DNA of 64,000 bases from an uncultured Johnsonella sp. (GCA_937927235.1 CALBCM010000013.1:35130-99129); one strand, 5' to 3'. Positions 9,024 through 18,465 are shown, numbered from the stretch's first letter. Numbers and translations are program-made. Notes: a model not told the origin generated them from the letters alone.

Positions 9024-10685
9024 TTAAAAACAGCCTCCGCCTATAAATTCTCTGATAATAGAATTTGTAGGCACCGTTTCAGAAGGGATTCCTATAAAAT
9101 AATCCAGAAATTTCAGCAGTCTTTTAGCCTCTATATATTCGTCACTAAGTCTTTCAATTCCAAATAATACGGGCTGAGCATACTGCTTCAGCACTGCAAG
9201 CTCATACACCAGAGCGGAATTAAATACTACATCGGCACTGTCCTGATAAGGAAATATATTTTCCTGCTCGCCGCGTCTTACCGATGCCCACATTTTTATA
9301 GTGTTTTGTGCAGATGTTCCCCTCACTCTTGCATCACGCACAATGCGCCTGATAAGTCTTGCATCTGTAGTAGTCACTCTGTTGTGCTCATCTATATTCA
9401 GAGGGGTAAGCGCAGAAATATAAATCTTATATTTGGAGTCCTGCGGCAGCCTGTAGGAGAGCTCGTCATTAAGACAATGTATGCCTTCAAGGATTAATAT
9501 ATCTCCGCTGCCTATCTGAAGATAATTGCCTCTGTATTCACGCTTTCCCGTTTTAAAATTAAAATTCGGAATTTCCACCTTTCTGCCCGCAAGAAGTGCC
9601 TCCATATCATCATTAAATTTTTCAATGTCTATAGCGGCAAGACTTTCAAAATTATAATTTCCGTTTTCATCTTTAGGAGTATGCTCCCGGTCTATAAAAT
9701 AATCATCTACCTCTATGGGATAGGGCTTAAGTCCCAATGCCCTGAGCTGTACCGCCAGTCTGTGTGCAAAGGTAGTCTTTCCTGAAGAAGACGGTCCGGC
9801 TATCATAATCAGCTTTATATTATTGTGCTTTGAAATCTCAGCGGCTATATCCCCTATTCTCTTTTCCATAGCAGCCTCTGAGATTAAAATCATCTGACTT
9901 ATATTGCCACCGGCTATCTCGGTGTTTAGCGCTCCTACATTGGACAGACCAAGCTCCGCATAAGTAACGCAGGAGCTCCACATTTGTCTGAAAACCTTAG
10001 CTGCCGGTATAAATTCCGGGATTTTATCGGTAGCTTCTTTTTGAGGGAGTAAAAGTATGAAGCCATGCTCATAGAGCTGTAAATCAAAAAATCTGATATA
10101 TGAGGTATCCGGCACCATATAGCCATAGTAATAATCTTCAAAGCCGTCCAGCGAATATACGTTGACCTTTGAAGCTGTCCTGTACAGAAACAGCCTTTCC
10201 TTGTCATACAGCTTTTTTTTATGAAAAAGCTCCACCGCTTCATCGGTACTCAGGCTTTTTTTAATTATAGGCAGTTTGGCTCTAACCAGCTCCTGCATCT
10301 TTGATTTGACCCTGTCTAAAATATCTTGATTTATGGAAGCTGAAGCAGTTATAAAAAGGGCATTTCCGGTAGAAAATTCGATGTTTATCCTGATTTCGGG
10401 GCAAGTCCTGTCCTGTTGCATCAGCTTATCAAAGGCTGCCATCATAAGCAGCACAGCGGACCTTTCATAAGTCTGCTGCCCGGGTCTGTCCTTTGCCGTT
10501 ATAAATTCCAGCACTGTATCCGATTTAGCTTTATTATTTAATTCATACAATCTAAAATTGGCTTTTACAAGTAAGATTTCATCCTTATATTCCTTTTGAA
10601 AGTCCTCGGCTATCTCTTTAAACGTAGTCCCTGCCTTATATTCACACTGCCTGCCGCCTGCTGTTATATAAATTTTCTCCTGCAT
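9024..10685 (-). CDS. Nucleoside (uridine-type) kinase with N-terminal TGS/ThrRS-like region
   Basis: A 553-residue protein of the Clostridia-type nucleoside kinase family. Residues about 1-65 resemble a TGS domain, and the following region resembles the second domain of threonyl-tRNA synthetase but without the synthetase core. The C-terminal half is a P-loop kinase of the uridine kinase/phosphoribulokinase fold, with GPSSSGKTTFAHRL as Walker A, the DDYFIDRE substrate segment and the ILEGIHCLND motif. It probably phosphorylates uridine, cytidine or another nucleoside; the exact substrate is not readable. A GGAG lies five bases before the ATG. It ends the dnaG-rpoD-trmK-Nif3-kinase run. No gene symbol is given because canonical udk is a shorter protein. 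Confidence 0.9.
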   Translation of the reverse strand: MQEKIYITAGGRQCEYKAGTTFKEIAEDFQKEYKDEILLVKANFRLYELNNKAKSDTVLEFITAKDRPGQQTYERSAVLLMMAAFDKLMQQDRTCPEIRINIEFSTGNALFITASASINQDILDRVKSKMQELVRAKLPIIKKSLSTDEAVELFHKKKLYDKERLFLYRTASKVNVYSLDGFEDYYYGYMVPDTSYIRFFDLQLYEHGFILLLPQKEATDKIPEFIPAAKVFRQMWSSCVTYAELGLSNVGALNTEIAGGNISQMILISEAAMEKRIGDIAAEISKHNNIKLIMIAGPSSSGKTTFAHRLAVQLRALGLKPYPIEVDDYFIDREHTPKDENGNYNFESLAAIDIEKFNDDMEALLAGRKVEIPNFNFKTGKREYRGNYLQIGSGDILILEGIHCLNDELSYRLPQDSKYKIYISALTPLNIDEHNRVTTTDARLIRRIVRDARVRGTSAQNTIKMWASVRRGEQENIFPYQDSADVVFNSALVYELAVLKQYAQPVLFGIERLSDEYIEAKRLLKFLDYFIGIPSETVPTNSIIREFIGGGCF

Positions 10686-10711
10686 AGTATCTCCATTAAA
10701 TTATTATATAA

Positions 10712-11524
10712 TTAATAAAAATTCTCAGGCAGTTTTATTTTTTCAGTTAAAATCTCAAAATTTTCATTTATATTTAAAAGCCTTCTTTTCATATCTTCTA
10801 TAAAGATATGCTCAATGCCGTAGTGCCCGGCATCAATTATAGCAACGCCCTCCTCCTTTGCATCGACACCCTCGTGATGCCCTACATCACCTGTAATAAG
10901 AAGCTGTGCTCCCGCTGCTTTTGCAAGCTTATACATACCTCTGCCCGAGCCGGGTGAAACCGCCGCTGTCCTTATTCCGTCTTTGAGCAGACTGCTGCCG
11001 TAAACTCCCACACTTTTTAAATCAAAAGCGTTTTTTAGTTTTGTTATAAATTCTTCAAGTGTATATTCTCTGTCAAGCTCTCCTACCTTGCCTATTCCAA
11101 GACAGACCTCCGTATTGCCGGCATTAATTCTTTCCGTAATCTTAAGCGGAGCGCCCTTTATACCTATGAGCCCGGCTGCCAAATCTCCCATGCAGCCTGC
11201 CGCAATATCATAATTAGTATGCATAGCTATATAGGATATGTCATTATTTAAAAGCTTGACCAGCCTTCTTCCTATAAAATCACCGTCATTTACTCTGTTT
11301 ATAGAGGACATAAGCATGGGATGGTGGCTTACTATCAAATCGACCTCATTTTCAACAGCTTCTTGTAAAAGCTCTGAAGTCAGGTCAAGCACCGTCATAA
11401 TCTTTTTAACTTCCTTCTCATAGCTTCCGGCAAGAAGCCCTACGTTATCCCAGTCCAGTGCCAGCTCCACCGGCATTTCCTTTCTTAAAGCTTTGAAAAT
11501 CTCTCCTACTGTTATTGAACTCAT
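10712..11524 (-). CDS. Nif3-like dinuclear metal-centre protein (YqfO family)
   Basis: A 270-residue member of the NIF3/DUF34 family, which forms hexameric rings with two metal ions per subunit. The metal-ligand segments are visible: SHHPMLM near residue 65, AMHTNYD near 100, and GDVGHHEG with DAGHYGIEHIF near 215-240. Its biochemical role is not established, although GTP cyclohydrolase-like and metal-handling roles have been proposed for relatives. The protein is near the minimum family length, lacking the PII-like insert found in Bacillus YqfO. Its ribosome site GAGGTG overlaps the end of trmK, indicating translational coupling. Confidence 0.92.
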   Translation of the reverse strand: MSSITVGEIFKALRKEMPVELALDWDNVGLLAGSYEKEVKKIMTVLDLTSELLQEAVENEVDLIVSHHPMLMSSINRVNDGDFIGRRLVKLLNNDISYIAMHTNYDIAAGCMGDLAAGLIGIKGAPLKITERINAGNTEVCLGIGKVGELDREYTLEEFITKLKNAFDLKSVGVYGSSLLKDGIRTAAVSPGSGRGMYKLAKAAGAQLLITGDVGHHEGVDAKEEGVAIIDAGHYGIEHIFIEDMKRRLLNINENFEILTEKIKLPENFY

Positions 11525-11528
11525 AAAA

Positions 11529-12329
11529 TCACCTCATTATCCTTTCAGTTTTTTGTATTAAAGCAATATATTGTTTTATTTCATTGATTCTTAAAGCTAT
11601 TCCGGAGCTTTGCTCATTATTTAATTTATTATTGTCTATAGCTTCGGCTGTATTAAAGCCGTATTGTTTTTCCTTATTATATAAGAGCTTTTCCAGCAGC
11701 TCTGAATACAGCCTGTACTCCCTTTTCAGATATTCCTTTAATACCGCATCCTTAGTTTTTATTAAATAAAGCCCAAAGGTTTCATATATTTCAGATAAGC
11801 CGGAAGCCTCAGCCTTAAACGCCGGCTCTTCCTTGCAGGTATCCGGCACCGCTTTTATCACAAGATAGTATTTGCCTTCGTCAAATACCATGCCCTCCTC
11901 CTTGATAACATATCCCTTAGCATTCAGGTAGTGTCTGAACTGCCTCCACTTTGACTGCGGAGAAAGCACATACTCCTGCACCGAGGGCTTTATGGCTTCT
12001 CCCTCGTCAAGAATTTTCATCATAAGGTCGGCTCCCATCCCGGCAATCAATACGGTATCCGCTTCTGCATAGTTTATTTTAGACATTCCGTCGGCAAGCC
12101 TGACCTGAATAGAAGCTTCCAGATTGTACTGCTTAATATTGCTCTCAGACTTCTTTAAAGGTCCTTTATTAATATCACAAGCTATAGCCTGCTTAATTTT
12201 ACCTGTTTTAATAAGTCTTATCGGAATATAGGCATGGTCTGTGCCTATATCTGCAAGCACCCTGCAGGGGCTTATAAAATCTGCGATAAAATTAAGTCTT
12301 TTAGAATATGAAAAGCTGCTTTTTTTCAC
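11529..12329 (-). CDS. trmK: tRNA (adenine(22)-N1)-methyltransferase TrmK
   Basis: A 266-residue SAM-dependent enzyme that methylates N1 of A22 in the D arm of tRNAs. The Rossmann SAM site is seen as VLADIGTDHAYIPIRL (about 24-39), followed by ACDINKGPL and VLIAGMGADL. The C-terminal helical coiled-coil region (SELLEKLLYNKEKQYGF) is also typical. The start is a GTG at 12329, supported by AGAGG seven bases upstream. It is placed between rpoD and the Nif3 protein, the standard order in Firmicutes. Confidence 0.92.
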   Translation of the reverse strand: MKKSSFSYSKRLNFIADFISPCRVLADIGTDHAYIPIRLIKTGKIKQAIACDINKGPLKKSESNIKQYNLEASIQVRLADGMSKINYAEADTVLIAGMGADLMMKILDEGEAIKPSVQEYVLSPQSKWRQFRHYLNAKGYVIKEEGMVFDEGKYYLVIKAVPDTCKEEPAFKAEASGLSEIYETFGLYLIKTKDAVLKEYLKREYRLYSELLEKLLYNKEKQYGFNTAEAIDNNKLNNEQSSGIALRINEIKQYIALIQKTERIMR

Positions 12330-12352
12330 TTAAATTCCTCTCATTAATAATT

Positions 12353-13318
12353 CTATAAAAAATCATGGAGCCTTTTTATTCCCCCCGTATGCCTTAATTT
12401 CCTCAGCGCCTTTGCCTCTATCTGTCTGATTCTCTCACGGGTTATGCCGAAATACTGCCCGACCTCTTCAAGGGTATGAGTATTGCCGTCAGGAATTCCA
12501 AATCTTAATTTAATTATTTCTCTTTCTCTATGAGTAAGGTCGGAAAGTGCTTCCTCCATTTTTTCTTTAAGGATGTTTTCCTGAGTCTTTTCATAAGGAG
12601 TTACCGAGCGGTCATCACTGATAAAGTCTGCAAGATGCGAATCCTCATCATCATTCACGGGAGTTTCTATTGATATTGTATCCTGAGTCACTTTTATAAT
12701 GTCGTTAATTTTTTCAAGTGGCATATTCATAATTGCAGCCAGCTCCTCCGGCTGAGGGTCTCTGTTGTGTTCGGAAAAAAACTTTCTTTTTTCATACATC
12801 AGCTTATTTATAAGCTCTATCACATGTACCGGAATCCTTATAGTTCTCGCCTGATCTGAAATTGCCCTGCTTATAGCCTGTCTTATCCACCAGGTGGCAT
12901 AAGTGGAAAATCTAAATCCCTTTGAAACATCGAACTTATCTACTGCCCTCATCAGACCTAAATTTCCCTCCTGAATTAAATCAAGAAGGTGCAGCCCTCT
13001 GTTGGTATACTTTCTTGCAATGCTTACCACAAGCCTTAAATTTGCTTCTACAAGCTTTTTTCTTGCTTTTTCCTTTTCAGCCTTGCTGCCCTTGGCAATC
13101 ATTTCTGCCAGCCTTACCTCCTCCTCAAAGGTCAGCAGTTCAACTTTTCCTATTTCAAAAAGATATATTTTTACAGGTTCATCCTTTAAATCAGAAAAAT
13201 TTTCATTCTCTTCCTCGTCAAGCTCCTCGTTTTCGTCCTCCTCAGCTTCAAACAGAGAAGCTGCTTCAAGCTCATGCTCCATACTGCCGTTTTTTTTCTC
13301 TGATTTCTTATTTTTCAT
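12353..13318 (-). CDS. rpoD: Primary RNA polymerase sigma factor (sigma-A/sigma-70)
   Basis: A 321-residue housekeeping sigma factor. Region 1.2 begins near DEPVKIYLFEIG. Region 2 holds the core-binding and -10 recognition helix (DKFDVSKGFRFSTYATWWIRQAI) and region 3 follows. Region 4.2 carries the helix-turn-helix HTLEEVGQYFGITRERIRQIE that reads TTGACA. The N terminus is only a short Glu-rich tail (EEDENEELDEEENE) instead of a full region 1.1, making it about 50 residues shorter than B. subtilis SigA. The start ATG overlaps the dnaG stop by four bases, so the two are coupled. TTGACA/TATAAT promoters throughout the window fit this factor. Confidence 0.96.
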   Translation of the reverse strand: MKNKKSEKKNGSMEHELEAASLFEAEEDENEELDEEENENFSDLKDEPVKIYLFEIGKVELLTFEEEVRLAEMIAKGSKAEKEKARKKLVEANLRLVVSIARKYTNRGLHLLDLIQEGNLGLMRAVDKFDVSKGFRFSTYATWWIRQAISRAISDQARTIRIPVHVIELINKLMYEKRKFFSEHNRDPQPEELAAIMNMPLEKINDIIKVTQDTISIETPVNDDEDSHLADFISDDRSVTPYEKTQENILKEKMEEALSDLTHREREIIKLRFGIPDGNTHTLEEVGQYFGITRERIRQIEAKALRKLRHTGGIKRLHDFL

Positions 13319-15093
13319 AGTTCTATCCCTCTGGTTTTAAGCCTGTTTCGCTCAATCATAATCCTCTGCAGCTCCTTTATATCCGAAGTCTTTTTCCCAG
13401 CAGCTTCAAGCTCTGCAAGCTTAAGCTTCAATATGCTTTCACTGGCAGCCTTTTTTAAAGCCTCCTCTTTTGCCTCCCTGCTGAAGGTATTAATTAAAAT
13501 TTCAGCCGCCTGCCTTTGCTTGTCTTCATCATCGGCATACTTTTCTATGATGGAGGCAAAATTCATTTCAGCCAGGCTATGCATTTCATAAATATATCCG
13601 GCAAGCTCTCTGTAAAATCCGGTGGTAAAGTCCTCAGGCTTTATATACTTGGATATTTTTTCAAACATATTGAAGGTATTATCAGCCATACAGGAAAGCA
13701 GCAGCTTTTGATTGCTTAAAAGAGGAGAGCCCTCAACTCCTTTAGCTGAATAATTCTCTGAAGCCGGTTTTCTTTTTTCAGAAGCCCTTTGTGCAATTCC
13801 CATGCCTTTGCGATTTTCAATCTCCATTACCAGTCTTTTCATAGCCTCATAAGATATCAGCTGCTCCCTGCACACCGCTCTCAGATAATTGTCCCTTTCC
13901 AGACCCTCCTCAAAAGCAGCCAGTCTTAAGGCGATTTCCTTATAAAAGCCCGTCTGGGACTCGGGGTCATTCATGTCAAAATTTTTTTTAGACAAATTTA
14001 TCTCCCATAAAAAGGAATTTTGTGCCGCTTCTATCCGTTTTTCAAATTCTGCCGCACCGGCGGCTTTTATAAACTCGTCAGGGTCCTTATAGGGCTTCAT
14101 ATCAAGAACCCGTACATTAAGCCCCTCCTCTTTAAGCAGGGGAATCGCTCTTAAAGCCGCCTTTGTCCCCGCCTCGTCAGAATCATAGGTCAGGATTATT
14201 TTTTTTGCATATCTTTTAAGCACAAGCGCATGATTCTTGGTAAGTGCAGTGCCAAGTGAAGCGACTGCATTAGAAAATCCAGCCTGATGAAGTGCTATCA
14301 CATCCATATAACCCTCGCATACCAGCATAGTATCCTTCCTTGCAAGCATCGCAAGATTCAGCCCGTAAAGGTTCCTGCTCTTATCAAAAACTTTGGTTTC
14401 AGGCGAATTTATATACTTAGGAAGTGTTTCTCCCATTACCCTGCCGCCAAAGCCTATCACCTTTTTATTTGTATTGAGTATTGGAAATATCACTCTGTTC
14501 CAAAACCTGTCTCTTGCACCTCTCTCGTCAAAATTTACAAGTCCGCTGTGTTTAAGCTGAATATCATTATAGCCCAGCTTTTTAAGATGTCTGTACAGTG
14601 AATTTCCAGATTTATCGGCAAAGCCAAGCCCGAATCTCGTAATCAGGGCAGAGGAGATTCCCCGGCTTCTAAAGTAATCAAAAGCAATCCTTCCCCTTTG
14701 TGATTTTAAATTATTATAGAAAAACATTGCCGCTTCCCGATTAATGTTAATTAAAAGGTTTTTGTCATCTCGGCTTTTTCTTTCATCCTCCTGCATTGTG
14801 CCTGTGTCAAGAGCTATCCCTGCCCTCTGAGCAAGAGTATTAAGCGCTTCCAGAAAGCTGCAGTTATCATACTGCATTACAAAGGATATGGCATTTCCGC
14901 CTTTTCCGCAGCCAAAACAGTGAAATATCTGCTTTGAGGGCGATACTGAAAATGAGGGGGTTTTCTCACTGTGAAAGGGGCACAGTCCCTTATAGTCCGC
15001 TCCCGCCCTTTGTATCCTTATATAAGAAGATACAACATCAACTATATCATTTCTTGCAAGCACTTCCGCTATAATTTCTTCTGAATATCTCAA
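13315..15093 (-). CDS. dnaG: DNA primase DnaG
   Basis: A 592-residue primase that lays RNA primers for replication. The CHC2 zinc finger is at about residues 38-62 (CPFHSEKTPSFSVSP then FHCFGCGKGG). The catalytic TOPRIM domain shows EGYMD and DSDEAG, and the C-terminal region contacts DnaB helicase. The start is a TTG at 15093 with AAGGAG seven bases upstream; no better ATG lies nearby. It is the first gene of the dnaG-rpoD-trmK-Nif3-kinase series and overlaps rpoD by four bases. Confidence 0.96.
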   Translation of the reverse strand: MRYSEEIIAEVLARNDIVDVVSSYIRIQRAGADYKGLCPFHSEKTPSFSVSPSKQIFHCFGCGKGGNAISFVMQYDNCSFLEALNTLAQRAGIALDTGTMQEDERKSRDDKNLLININREAAMFFYNNLKSQRGRIAFDYFRSRGISSALITRFGLGFADKSGNSLYRHLKKLGYNDIQLKHSGLVNFDERGARDRFWNRVIFPILNTNKKVIGFGGRVMGETLPKYINSPETKVFDKSRNLYGLNLAMLARKDTMLVCEGYMDVIALHQAGFSNAVASLGTALTKNHALVLKRYAKKIILTYDSDEAGTKAALRAIPLLKEEGLNVRVLDMKPYKDPDEFIKAAGAAEFEKRIEAAQNSFLWEINLSKKNFDMNDPESQTGFYKEIALRLAAFEEGLERDNYLRAVCREQLISYEAMKRLVMEIENRKGMGIAQRASEKRKPASENYSAKGVEGSPLLSNQKLLLSCMADNTFNMFEKISKYIKPEDFTTGFYRELAGYIYEMHSLAEMNFASIIEKYADDEDKQRQAAEILINTFSREAKEEALKKAASESILKLKLAELEAAGKKTSDIKELQRIMIERNRLKTRGIEL

Positions 15094-15158
15094 GCTGCAG
15101 CTCCTTTTATATTAATTACATTATTGTTCTTTATAAAGCTTTTAAAAAGCCTGTCACT

Positions 15159-15188
15159 ATTATAGTATATTTCATACAGCTTAGTAAA
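15159..15188 (-). promoter_or_regulatory. Promoter of the dnaG-rpoD operon
   Basis: On the minus strand TTTACT (15188-15183) and a consensus TATAAT (15164-15159) are 18 bp apart. The predicted start lies about 60 nt upstream of the dnaG TTG. It drives the replication/transcription gene series toward lower coordinates. Confidence 0.6.
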
Positions 15189-15397
15189 GTTAAGACTTTG
15201 CTTTTTCAGATCTAATGAAGCTGCCACAAAGCAGATTATTAATTGAGCGGTTTTGCTTTTTTAGGCAGGATAAGCAAAGAAGCCGCCGCCCTACAGATAA
15301 TAATTATCCGTTTTGCAACCGCTTCCTTACTTGCCGCTTACAGCCCGTAATTTTTATAGCTCTTAAATAAACTGCTGATTTTACTCAGGCTTCCTGT
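15189..15397. other. Gene-free stretch between thrS and dnaG with nested inverted repeat
   Basis: This is the larger part of a 304-bp intergenic region. It holds no convincing ORF. Two nested inverted repeats are visible: AGCGGTT (15246-15252) with AACCGCT (15317-15323), and GGATAA (15268-15273) with TTATCC (15304-15309). No T-run follows on the minus strand, so a standard thrS terminator is not clear. Confidence 0.4.
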
Positions 15398-17365
15398 TTA
15401 GCCGAGGCTTTCTTCCTTAAGATTTTCTTTTCTTATCTCTTTAGTTCTTATTTCCTTAGTTATCTGCTCTATAAATTCAGCTAAAGGCTTTACTCCCTCA
15501 TCTCCCTCAAATCTGCTTCTTACAGACACTGTGCCGTCTGCCGCTTCCTTTTCTCCTACCACAAGCATATAGGGCACTCTGTCCAGCCTTGCCTCTCTGA
15601 TTTTAAAGCCTATCTTCTGTGAGCGCAAATCAAGCTCTGCATCTACGCCGTTTCTTCTTAATTCTTTCTTTACCTTGTCGGAATAATCATTAAATTTCTC
15701 CGATATAGGCAGCACTCTTACCTGTTCAGGGCAAAGCCAGGTCGGGAATTTGCCTGCATATTTCTCTATGAGCCAAGCCAGAGTCCTTTCATAGCAGCCC
15801 AGCGAGGTTCTATGTATGATATAAGGGCGTACCTTAGCTCCGTCCTTATCTATATAATACAAATCAAACTTTTCCGCTATCGCACAGTCAAGCTGAACTG
15901 TAATCATGGTATCTTCCTTGCCGTAGACATTTTTAGCCTGAATATCTATCTTAGGTCCATAAAAGGCAGCTTCTCCATCCGCCTCCTTAAAGGGCAACCC
16001 CTTATCAATTAATATCTTTCTGAGTGCCTCCTGAGTGCTTTCCCAGTACTCTGCATCACCGAGGTATTTTTCCTTATTATCAGGGTCCCATTTTGAAAGT
16101 CTGTAGCTTACATCTTCATGCAGCCCGAGGGTATCAAGCACATAGATGATAAGATTCAAAGCTCCCTGAAGCTCTTCCTGAGCCTGCTCAGGTCTTATCA
16201 CGATATGAGCCTCGGTAATTGTAAACTGTCGCACCCTCGTAAGTCCATGCATCTCACCGGATTCTTCCTTTCTGAAAAGGGTAGAAGTTTCTGCCAGTCT
16301 GTAAGGCAAATCCCTATAGGATTTCTGTGAGTTTTTATAGGCATAATACTGGAAAGGACAGGTCATAGGACGCAGTGCAAATACTTCCTTGTCATGCTCC
16401 TCATCTCCCAGTATAAACATGCCGTCTTTATAATGGTCCCAATGTCCTGATATTTTATATAAATCGGATTTTGCGAGGAGAGGAGTTTTTGTTCTGACAT
16501 AGCCCCACTCATTATCTTCTACATCCTCTATCCATCTTTGCAGCTTGTTTAATATCTTGGTACCCTTGGGCAGTATGAGAGGAAGTCCCTGACCGATTAC
16601 ATCAACCGTGGTAAATAATTCCATCTCCCTGCCAAGCTTATTGTGGTCACGCTTTTTAATATCTTCCAGGTGAGCAAGATAAGCATCAAGCTCCTCTTTT
16701 TTATTAAAAGCAGTGCCGTAAATTCTCTGAAGCTGAGCTTTATTTGAATCTCCTCTCCAATATGCCATAGAGGAGGAGATAAGCTTAAAGGCCTTAATGG
16801 ATTTTGTACTTACTATATGAGGACCTGCACATAAATCTACAAAATCTCCCATCCTGTAAAAGGAAATTACCGCATCCTGAGGCAAATCTTCTATAAGCTC
16901 AACCTTATAAGGCTCCTCTTTTTCTTTCATAAACTTTATAGCCTCTTCTCTGGGCAGTATAAATTTTTCAAGCTTTGCCCCCTCTTTTATAATCTTTTTC
17001 ATCTCAGTCTCAAGATTGTCAAGGTCTTCTCTGGAAAAAGGCTCATGCTCTATATCATAGTAAAATCCGTTTTCAATGCTTGGACCTATCGCAAGCTTGG
17101 CATCGGGAAATACTCTTTTTACCGCTTCAGCCAGCACATGTGAACAGGTATGCCTTATGGTTGAAAGTCCCTCCGGGTCATTCGGGGTCACTATGGCAAG
17201 CTCACAGTCATAATCTATCACAGTCCTGAGATCGGACATTTTGCCGTCTACAAGTCCTCCGCAGCATATTCTGCCGAGTCCCTCGCTTATATCATAAGCT
17301 ATATCAAGGATACTCACAGCCTTATCATACTCTTTAATGCTCTTATCTTTTAATGTAATCTTCAT
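15398..17365 (-). CDS. thrS: Threonyl-tRNA synthetase
   Basis: A 655-residue class II synthetase that charges tRNA-Thr. It has an N-terminal TGS domain (about 1-62) and the editing domain with the HTCSHVLAEA zinc-type motif (about 91-100) and the later CAGPHI. The catalytic core includes motif 2 (FRKEESGEMHGLTRVRQFT) and the RPMTCPF segment, and the HGxxxP-like anticodon-binding domain is at the C terminus. AGGAGGAG lies just before the ATG. Expression is evidently controlled by the T-box leader directly upstream, which senses uncharged tRNA-Thr. Confidence 0.97.
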   Translation of the reverse strand: MKITLKDKSIKEYDKAVSILDIAYDISEGLGRICCGGLVDGKMSDLRTVIDYDCELAIVTPNDPEGLSTIRHTCSHVLAEAVKRVFPDAKLAIGPSIENGFYYDIEHEPFSREDLDNLETEMKKIIKEGAKLEKFILPREEAIKFMKEKEEPYKVELIEDLPQDAVISFYRMGDFVDLCAGPHIVSTKSIKAFKLISSSMAYWRGDSNKAQLQRIYGTAFNKKEELDAYLAHLEDIKKRDHNKLGREMELFTTVDVIGQGLPLILPKGTKILNKLQRWIEDVEDNEWGYVRTKTPLLAKSDLYKISGHWDHYKDGMFILGDEEHDKEVFALRPMTCPFQYYAYKNSQKSYRDLPYRLAETSTLFRKEESGEMHGLTRVRQFTITEAHIVIRPEQAQEELQGALNLIIYVLDTLGLHEDVSYRLSKWDPDNKEKYLGDAEYWESTQEALRKILIDKGLPFKEADGEAAFYGPKIDIQAKNVYGKEDTMITVQLDCAIAEKFDLYYIDKDGAKVRPYIIHRTSLGCYERTLAWLIEKYAGKFPTWLCPEQVRVLPISEKFNDYSDKVKKELRRNGVDAELDLRSQKIGFKIREARLDRVPYMLVVGEKEAADGTVSVRSRFEGDEGVKPLAEFIEQITKEIRTKEIRKENLKEESLG

Positions 17366-17446
17366 CTTTCTCCTCCTGGAATATTTTTTATATTCCTATG
17401 CCACCTTTAAAGCTTTGTTTTTTACCGGGAAACTGCCGGTATCAAA

Positions 17447-17665
17447 TAAAAAAGTCCCTGAACAAGACTTAATCTGTCTGTTCAGGGACGATATATCACC
17501 GCGGTTCCACCCTGTTTGCTTTCACCACTTATTTTGATTATAACGTAATCGACGAGCTTTTTTCAAAAAGCTGCTCAGAGGTGGTCTTCCTACAGCCGGA
17601 TGCAGGACCTTTCAGCATACAGTCCCTCTCTGAGTTCTCTCAGCGTACTACTTTCCTCGTCAAAG
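17447..17665 (-). promoter_or_regulatory. T-box riboswitch leader of thrS (threonine)
   Basis: Transcribed leader on the minus strand. The hallmark T-box AGGGTGGAACCGCGG sits near 17514-17500 and would pair with the tRNA acceptor end. Stem I is bounded by CTCAGAG and ACCTCTGAG, and the likely specifier codon ACC (Thr) is at 17585-17583. Downstream is a strong terminator, GTCCCTGAACA paired with TGTTCAGGGAC (17489-17454), followed by TTTTTT. Uncharged tRNA-Thr would favour the antiterminator and let thrS be transcribed. The gap to the thrS start is about 80 nt. Confidence 0.93.
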
Positions 17666-17702
17666 CTTTAAACTATTAATTTGACAGCGGCACTGCCGCA
17701 AA

Positions 17703-17786
17703 TGCAGAAAGAGGGACTTGAACCCTCATGGTATTGCTACCACACGGACCTGAACCGTGCGCGTCTGCCAATTCCGCCATTTCTGC
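17703..17786 (-). tRNA. tRNA-Leu (anticodon CAG)
   Basis: An 84-nt class II tRNA. The acceptor stem GCAGAAA pairs with TTTCTGC with discriminator A at 17703. The anticodon stem CACGG/CCGTG encloses TTCAGGT, giving anticodon CAG (codon CUG). A long variable arm and a GGTTCAAGTCC T-arm are present. No CCA is encoded. It lies between recX and the thrS T-box leader. Confidence 0.95.
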
Positions 17787-17834
17787 CTGCATAAATACTC
17801 CTAAACTCAATAGAGTATCTCACCGGACCAAATT

Positions 17835-17863
17835 AGTATACTTCAAGTTATGTTTTATGTCAA
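17835..17863 (-). promoter_or_regulatory. Promoter of tRNA-Leu
   Basis: Minus-strand TTGACA (17863-17858) and TATACT (17840-17835) are separated by exactly 17 bp, placing the start about 40 nt ahead of the tRNA. No other good promoter or T-run terminator is seen before the thrS leader, so the transcript may continue into it. Confidence 0.75.
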
Positions 17864-17868
17864 TTAGT

Positions 17869-18465
17869 TTATTCAGACTTTAGGCAGCTTTTTATCATAT
17901 CCACTTCAAAGCCCTTAGACATAAGATAGTTAAACATCCTTGCTCTTGCCTTTATATCCGCCTTATCCGGAGCATACTGCTTTTTTTTAAGCAGCTTTTT
18001 AATCAGGTCTTCCTCATCTATAGCAGCTTCATCAAGAGCTTTCAGTATAATTTCTTCAGCTATGCCCTTTTGCTTCATAGTAACATAAAGCTGCTTCCTG
18101 CTTTTTGCACCCTTCCTGCTCTCCGCTATAAATGCAGCATATCTGGCATCATCTATATACCGCTGCCCCAAAGCCCACTCTAAAGCCTTATCAACAGCCT
18201 CCTCCGGATAATAAGAAGCTTTCAGCCTCTGCCTGAGCTCAAGCTCGCTCTTATCACTGTCTTTAAGTATATAAATCACTCTTGCCTTAGAGCGTGACAA
18301 AAGCAGGGGCAAAATCTTATCTCTATAAAGCCCTTCATCAATTTCTTTTTCAACTTCAATCTCAAATCTCCCTAGCTCACTTAAGTACAGAGCGAAGGTT
18401 ATTCCCTCGTAGGTACTTATTTTAACCTTTTTCTTAGTGATTAAGCTTATGCCGCTGACAAGCAC
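17869..18465 (-). CDS. recX: Regulatory protein RecX
   Basis: A 198-residue all-helical protein of the RecX family, which binds RecA filaments and modulates recombination and SOS induction. The typical repeated three-helix units are visible (SELELRQRLKASYYPEEAVDKALEWALGQRYIDDARYAAFI, then KQLYVTMKQKGIAEEIILKAL). The start is a GTG at 18465, with GAGG about seven bases upstream. It follows recA by 132 bp on the same strand, so it is probably expressed from the LexA-controlled recA promoter. Confidence 0.9.
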   Translation of the reverse strand: MLVSGISLITKKKVKISTYEGITFALYLSELGRFEIEVEKEIDEGLYRDKILPLLLSRSKARVIYILKDSDKSELELRQRLKASYYPEEAVDKALEWALGQRYIDDARYAAFIAESRKGAKSRKQLYVTMKQKGIAEEIILKALDEAAIDEEDLIKKLLKKKQYAPDKADIKARARMFNYLMSKGFEVDMIKSCLKSE

